Assembly (NCBI GenBank): GCA_037384225.1
Contig: JARROD010000070.1
Span: forward strand, 1-19,535
Reading direction: 5' to 3'
Source: JARROD01 sp037384225
GTDB lineage: Bacteria; Pseudomonadota; Gammaproteobacteria; Pseudomonadales; Cellvibrionaceae
DNA: 19,535 nucleotides
The notes under the pieces were generated by a model. The model saw only the letters and a list, made by a program, of their open reading frames with translations, was not told the DNA's origin and did no database searches. Shown here one piece after another: positions 16,746-19,535 of the stretch. Positions within the stretch are counted from its first letter, which is position 1. The number at the start of each line of letters is the position of its first letter. Made by a program: the position numbers and the translations under genes.

Positions 16746-17072
16746 CTATAAAACAAAAAGGGGGAAGTTATTCCGTGCACGTTCCTTATCGATTGCTTTC
16801 TCCTCAAGAGCCGTTCTGGACTTATTCACATCGTTTGCGGTACTGGAGGATGGCGTGCCGTAGACATCCTGATAGCTATCCATAAAGAAACCGACCAGAT
16901 GCATGGTAGGCTTCGCCGCCGGCGAGACCTGCGCTCCGCCATCTCTGGTTGGGAGCAGGCATTTTTTCAGTAGCTGTTGCCCTCTGTCGTGCAAAAGTTC
17001 ATTGGCATGAGATTTTTGCCCATCTACCGAACCCAATTCATCGTCTTCATGGCCGGAGGGGATTTCTGGCAT
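16746..17072 (-). CDS. Doubtful hypothetical ORF, possibly a broken gene
   Basis: 108 codons, hydrophilic, with no recognised domain (MPEIPSGHEDDELGSVDG at the start, RARNNFPLFVL at the end). The same frame is open upstream to about 17150 with a Ser/Arg-rich stretch but no start codon. In another frame an ATG at 17143 follows GAGAG and opens only 39 codons. This pattern would fit a gene with a frameshift near its beginning, or no gene at all. No family assignment is possible. It is surrounded by other relics (transposase tail on one side, possible barrel fragment on the other), so decay is plausible. Confidence 0.3.
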   Translation of the reverse strand: MPEIPSGHEDDELGSVDGQKSHANELLHDRGQQLLKKCLLPTRDGGAQVSPAAKPTMHLVGFFMDSYQDVYGTPSSSTANDVNKSRTALEEKAIDKERARNNFPLFVL

Positions 17073-17158
17073 ATGGGTATCGCTCCGAATCGGTTGGGAG
17101 GCAGAACCGCTCCTGGATCGCCTGCTATTGATAGATTGTTCATGTGTTTTCTCTCAAA

Positions 17159-17290
17159 TTAAAAATAAGCGCTAAACCGCATTTCTGTTGAATCCTCCAT
17201 ACTTCCAATATGATCACCAGTAATATGAGTGAGGTTTATTAAGTTAGAGTTTCCAAACGTATTGGCAAATTTGGATATCAGTAGCAAATC
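17159..17290 (-). pseudogene. Possible C-terminal fragment of a beta-barrel outer membrane protein
   Basis: The minus strand holds an open frame without a start that ends LISKFANTFGNSNLINLTHI, then TGDHIGSMEDSTEMRFSAYF and a stop. Alternating polar and hydrophobic residues and a terminal phenylalanine are typical of the last strands of outer membrane barrels, and the SMEDSxExRF-x-x-x-F ending resembles porin-like proteins. Nothing upstream within the window continues the protein, because cbpM lies there. I treat it as a stranded fragment; chance is not excluded. Confidence 0.3.
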
Positions 17291-17386
17291 ACAAGGGCTC
17301 GAGGCACAAACACAGGGCGAATGGCGTCTAGGGCTTGACTTTAGTTGTGAAAGTACAGTATGAATCTTTTGAAGGGGCTGCGCAGC

Positions 17387-17686
17387 CTAAAAACGGCCGC
17401 GCATCGATGCCAGATCATTGCGCATTTCCTGAATTTCATCCAAAAGCTCCAGGGCCAGGGCGATACCCGGATCATTGATCCCCAGGTCCCGCTTCAACCG
17501 CAGCGCCCGGCAGATACGCAGATAGGCGGATACGGAAAAAGTCCAGGTCTCGACGCGCTGCTCTTCGGGTTCCACCACTCCGAACTCGACCAGTTCCACG
17601 ATTACAGCCTCTTCCACAGCGCAGCGTTCGCAGATCTCGCCGATGCTCAGCGGTGTGCCATTGTCATCGATAACAACGGTTGTCAT
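17387..17686 (-). CDS. cbpM: CbpM chaperone modulator
   Basis: 99 codons, close to the ~101 of E. coli CbpM. CbpM binds the J-domain of CbpA and inhibits its co-chaperone and DNA-binding activities. The sequence has a MerR-like helix-turn-helix look at the start (SIGEICERCAVEEAVIVELVEFGVVEP) and a helical tail (LALELLDEIQEMRNDLASMR), as in the family. Its ATG overlaps the cbpA stop by four bases (ATGA), so the regulator is made in coupled fashion with its target. An opposite-strand frame of 148 codons here is only a shadow. Confident from sequence and neighbour. Confidence 0.92.
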   Translation of the reverse strand: MTTVVIDDNGTPLSIGEICERCAVEEAVIVELVEFGVVEPEEQRVETWTFSVSAYLRICRALRLKRDLGINDPGIALALELLDEIQEMRNDLASMRGRF

Positions 17687-18639
17687 GATTTTGCTCTCTC
17701 CTCTTCTGCCCGCGGGTTAAAGGCGCATTCTTCTGCGAGTTGGCGGTATAGCGCCCGCGCTTTTTCCGAATGTGTTTCCGGTATCACAATTCGCAATTCG
17801 ATATAGAGATCTCCACCGGCGAACCCCTTGCCTTTTACCCGCAGCCGGGTGCCGGATCGACTGTTACTGGGAATCGTCAGCTTTACTTTGTCTGCCAACG
17901 TTGCTACTTCGATGCTGGCGCCCAGAGCCGCTTCCCAGGGGGTAACGTGCAAAGTGCGGTAGAGATTTTTCCCCTTGAGGGTAAACACGGGGTGGGGTGC
18001 GATCTGCACTTCAATAAACAGGTCCCCGGGTTCGCCACCGCCGACACCGGGGGCGCCCTGCCCGCGCAGGCGGATGGGTGTCTCGGGGCTGACGTTGGGG
18101 GGAATTTTCACTTTAAGCTTTCGCCGCCGGTGGGTGATCAACCCATAGTCATCCACCTCCGGCACAGCGAACTCCACGGTTTTCGGTCCGCCGTGAAAAG
18201 CCTCTTCCAACAGTAACGACAACTGCGCGTGAATATCTTCACCGCGCATGCGGAACTGCTGCTGGCGCCCGGACCGATAGCTGCGGTGGGCGGTGCCGTG
18301 ACGCCCGAAAATGGACTCGAAAAAGTCGCTGAAGCCAGCGCCACCGTCAAATCCTTCATCGGAAAAATGGGTGGCGGACTCCCACTGCGGAGGCGGCTGG
18401 AAAGAACCGTCAGATCCCATGGCGCCCAGTTTTCTGAGTTGATCGTATTCGGCCCGTTTCTCCGGATCCTTCAATACTTCATAAGCTTCAGTGACTTCCT
18501 TGAAGCTGCTTTCTGCGTTCGCTTCGCTGCTTACATCCGGGTGGTATTTACGCGCCAGTTTACGGTAAGCTTTTTTGATCTCAGCGCCATCGGCGTTTTC
18601 TTTGAGGCCCAGAATACCGTAGTAATCTTTGAAGTCCAC
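17683..18639 (-). CDS. cbpA: CbpA, DnaJ-type co-chaperone without zinc finger
   Basis: 318 codons from a GTG start with GGGAG spaced before it (the site overlaps the end of the cytochrome gene). The J-domain (DYYGILGLKENADGAEIKKA ... KYHPD, His33-Pro34-Asp35) activates DnaK's ATPase. A Gly/Phe-rich linker follows (DEGFDGGAGFSDFFESIFGR), then two beta-rich client-binding domains and the C-terminal dimerisation part. No Cys-rich zinc-binding repeats are present, so it is CbpA-type (class II), not DnaJ. E. coli CbpA also binds DNA in stationary phase. It is 12 bp downstream of the cytochrome gene and overlaps cbpM by four bases, so all three are very likely one operon. Confidence 0.95.
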   Translation of the reverse strand: MDFKDYYGILGLKENADGAEIKKAYRKLARKYHPDVSSEANAESSFKEVTEAYEVLKDPEKRAEYDQLRKLGAMGSDGSFQPPPQWESATHFSDEGFDGGAGFSDFFESIFGRHGTAHRSYRSGRQQQFRMRGEDIHAQLSLLLEEAFHGGPKTVEFAVPEVDDYGLITHRRRKLKVKIPPNVSPETPIRLRGQGAPGVGGGEPGDLFIEVQIAPHPVFTLKGKNLYRTLHVTPWEAALGASIEVATLADKVKLTIPSNSRSGTRLRVKGKGFAGGDLYIELRIVIPETHSEKARALYRQLAEECAFNPRAEEERAKS

Positions 18640-18651
18640 GTTGGATTCTCC

Positions 18652-19287
18652 CTACTCCCGATCCTGATAAATACCGAAATAGACGTATTCCGATGCGGTC
18701 TTTCTGCCTGGCTTCACATTCGCTGGTACCTGATGTTTGACCGGTTTCAGGCTGCGCAAATAGGCCACGATTGCCCGCACATCTTCGTCTTTGATCTTTT
18801 GATAAACCGGCCAGGGCATAACAGGCAGTTCTCTGTGTCCCTGGCGGTCCATTCCGGTGCGTATCATTATTTCAAGCTGCTCGTCGCTCCAGTTACCGAT
18901 GCCCGTTGCCGGGTCCGGCGTTAGATTGGGCGGGTATAAAACCCCCGGATTTTTTTGCATCAAAGGGTTGGTGTAAGCGATTCCAACATTTGAGCCCGCC
19001 AGGTAGCGTTCGGGGTTATATTCCCCCACCAGGGCGCCATCTGTGTGGCAGGTGCCACAGCCAAGCAAGTCGACGATATACTTCCCCTGCGCCACCTGTT
19101 CCTTGCTATAGCCGGCGGAAGGTTTGCCAGCATCCGCCGGCGCTTTCTGTATGCTTGACGGCTTCACTTCTTTAAAATCATCGAGCGGATTGTAGGTTGC
19201 CGCGCACCCGATTAACAGGGTAAAAAGCAAACCGGCAAAAATCCGCCATACTCCGATGCTGATATTTAGCTTCATTATTTTGACCAC
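18652..19287 (-). CDS. Membrane-anchored lipoprotein c-type cytochrome
   Basis: 211 codons from GTG at 19287, well spaced behind GGAGGA; the in-frame ATG four codons later is an alternative start. The N-terminus is a lipoprotein signal peptide with lipobox L-I-G-C (Cys28). One haem-binding motif, C-G-T-C-H, is at residues 77-81, and the probable distal ligand is Met157 in ELPVMPWPVY. The YLRSLKPV ending is common to small mono-haem cytochromes c that carry electrons at the periplasmic face, for example beside dehydrogenases. The redox partner is not in the window. It is the first gene of an operon with cbpA and cbpM, and a near-consensus FNR/Anr box lies 71-84 bp upstream, which would make it oxygen-responsive. 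Confidence 0.9.
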   Translation of the reverse strand: MVKIMKLNISIGVWRIFAGLLFTLLIGCAATYNPLDDFKEVKPSSIQKAPADAGKPSAGYSKEQVAQGKYIVDLLGCGTCHTDGALVGEYNPERYLAGSNVGIAYTNPLMQKNPGVLYPPNLTPDPATGIGNWSDEQLEIMIRTGMDRQGHRELPVMPWPVYQKIKDEDVRAIVAYLRSLKPVKHQVPANVKPGRKTASEYVYFGIYQDRE

Positions 19288-19324
19288 ATTTGTCCTCCAA
19301 CATCAAGTTCGGGATTACGCGTTT

Positions 19325-19371
19325 TGGCTATATTATCCGGAGTGCCCCGGTGACCCCTTGACGAGAATCAA
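19325..19371 (-). promoter_or_regulatory. FNR/Anr-type promoter of the cytochrome-cbpA-cbpM operon
   Basis: On the minus strand TTGAT-TCTC-GTCAA (19371-19358) matches the FNR/Anr consensus TTGAT-N4-ATCAA at nine of ten positions. GATAAT (19337-19332) is a five-of-six match to the -10 hexamer. A start near 19323-19325 would put the box centre about 40-41 bp upstream, the class II activator position. The 5' leader would be about 35-40 nt before the GTG. Confidence 0.6.
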
Positions 19372-19454
19372 GTCATATACCCAAAGTGTCTGAGATTTAG
19401 GTGTAGACAGAGAAAGGGGCGGAAAAGATAAAGGGAGTGGTCCACTTCGTTGTT

Positions 19455-19535
19455 TTACGCTTGTTTCAACTCTTCGAGCATATGCTGGCGAAGTTTTCCG
19501 ACATAAGTGGAAGGTTTCAAACAGAGAATGTCACA
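19455..19535 (-). CDS. C-terminal end of an unidentified gene
   Basis: The last 26 codons of a minus-strand frame that enters from the right edge, ending YVGKLRQHMLEELKQA and a TAA stop. The helical, charged ending looks like coding sequence. There is too little to name it. It stops 84 bp before the FNR-type box of the next operon. Confidence 0.45.
   Translation of the reverse strand, partial: CDILCLKPSTYVGKLRQHMLEELKQA

Noticed and set aside
6246..17305. Shared 10-mer GGCTCGAGGC at 6246-6255 and 17296-17305, flanking the rssA to V-ATPase block
   Set aside because: It looked like possible attachment sites, but many identical 10-mers are expected by chance in 19.5 kb, and the match does not extend.
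17360..17806. 148-codon plus-strand frame
   Set aside because: It is antisense to cbpM and the end of cbpA, both clearly recognisable.

Overview
This 19.5 kb window is bacterial. It looks gammaproteobacterial: the RssA-type patatin, the CbpA/CbpM chaperone pair, a FNR/Anr-type box and a relic of a REP-associated (Y1/RAYT) transposase are all familiar there. The genus cannot be fixed from the sequence. Coding density is high in the centre. The left end and two inter-operon stretches look like accessory or decaying DNA.

Layout. (1) 1-4935, minus strand: a very large secreted SpvB/TcB-like RHS protein that runs off the left edge. It has a signal peptide, about ten calcium-type FG-GAP/VCBS repeats, an SpvB-like block and many YD repeats. 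A +1 shift in an A7 homopolymer separates the signal peptide from the rest. (2) 5024-5849, minus: two tandem paralogous small secreted cysteine-containing proteins, just upstream of the RHS gene in the same orientation. (3) 5850-6731: a gene-poor stretch with a perfect 18-bp palindrome, two tandem repeats and a decayed N-terminal piece of an F-type ATPase beta-subunit gene. (4) 6732-8757: rssA (plus), a small coiled-coil protein (minus) and a GNAT acetyltransferase (plus). (5) 8795-16559, plus: a complete V/A-type ATPase operon in the order B, D, I, K, E, DUF2764 (C-like), A. This is the seven-gene set known from Chlamydia, spirochaetes and Bacteroidetes, which read E, DUF2764, A, B, D, I, K, but cyclically permuted. 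(6) 16560-17386: a hairpin with a T-run, a RAYT transposase relic, a doubtful 108-codon ORF and a C-terminal fragment that may come from a beta-barrel protein. (7) 17387-19287, minus: a lipoprotein c-type cytochrome, cbpA and cbpM in one tight operon behind a near-consensus FNR/Anr box with class II spacing. (8) 19455-19535, minus: the last 26 codons of an unidentified gene.

How the parts fit. The V-type operon encodes both the V1 motor (A, B, D, E, C-like) and the Vo rotor and stator (I, K). Subunit K keeps the Glu and Gln positions that bind the transported cation. Just upstream lies the relic of an F1 beta gene, so this locus may once have carried another rotary ATPase. The RHS protein and the two small secreted proteins look like a toxin or surface-polymer module. 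The cytochrome-cbpA-cbpM operon looks like a low-oxygen-inducible unit combining electron transfer and DnaK co-chaperone functions.
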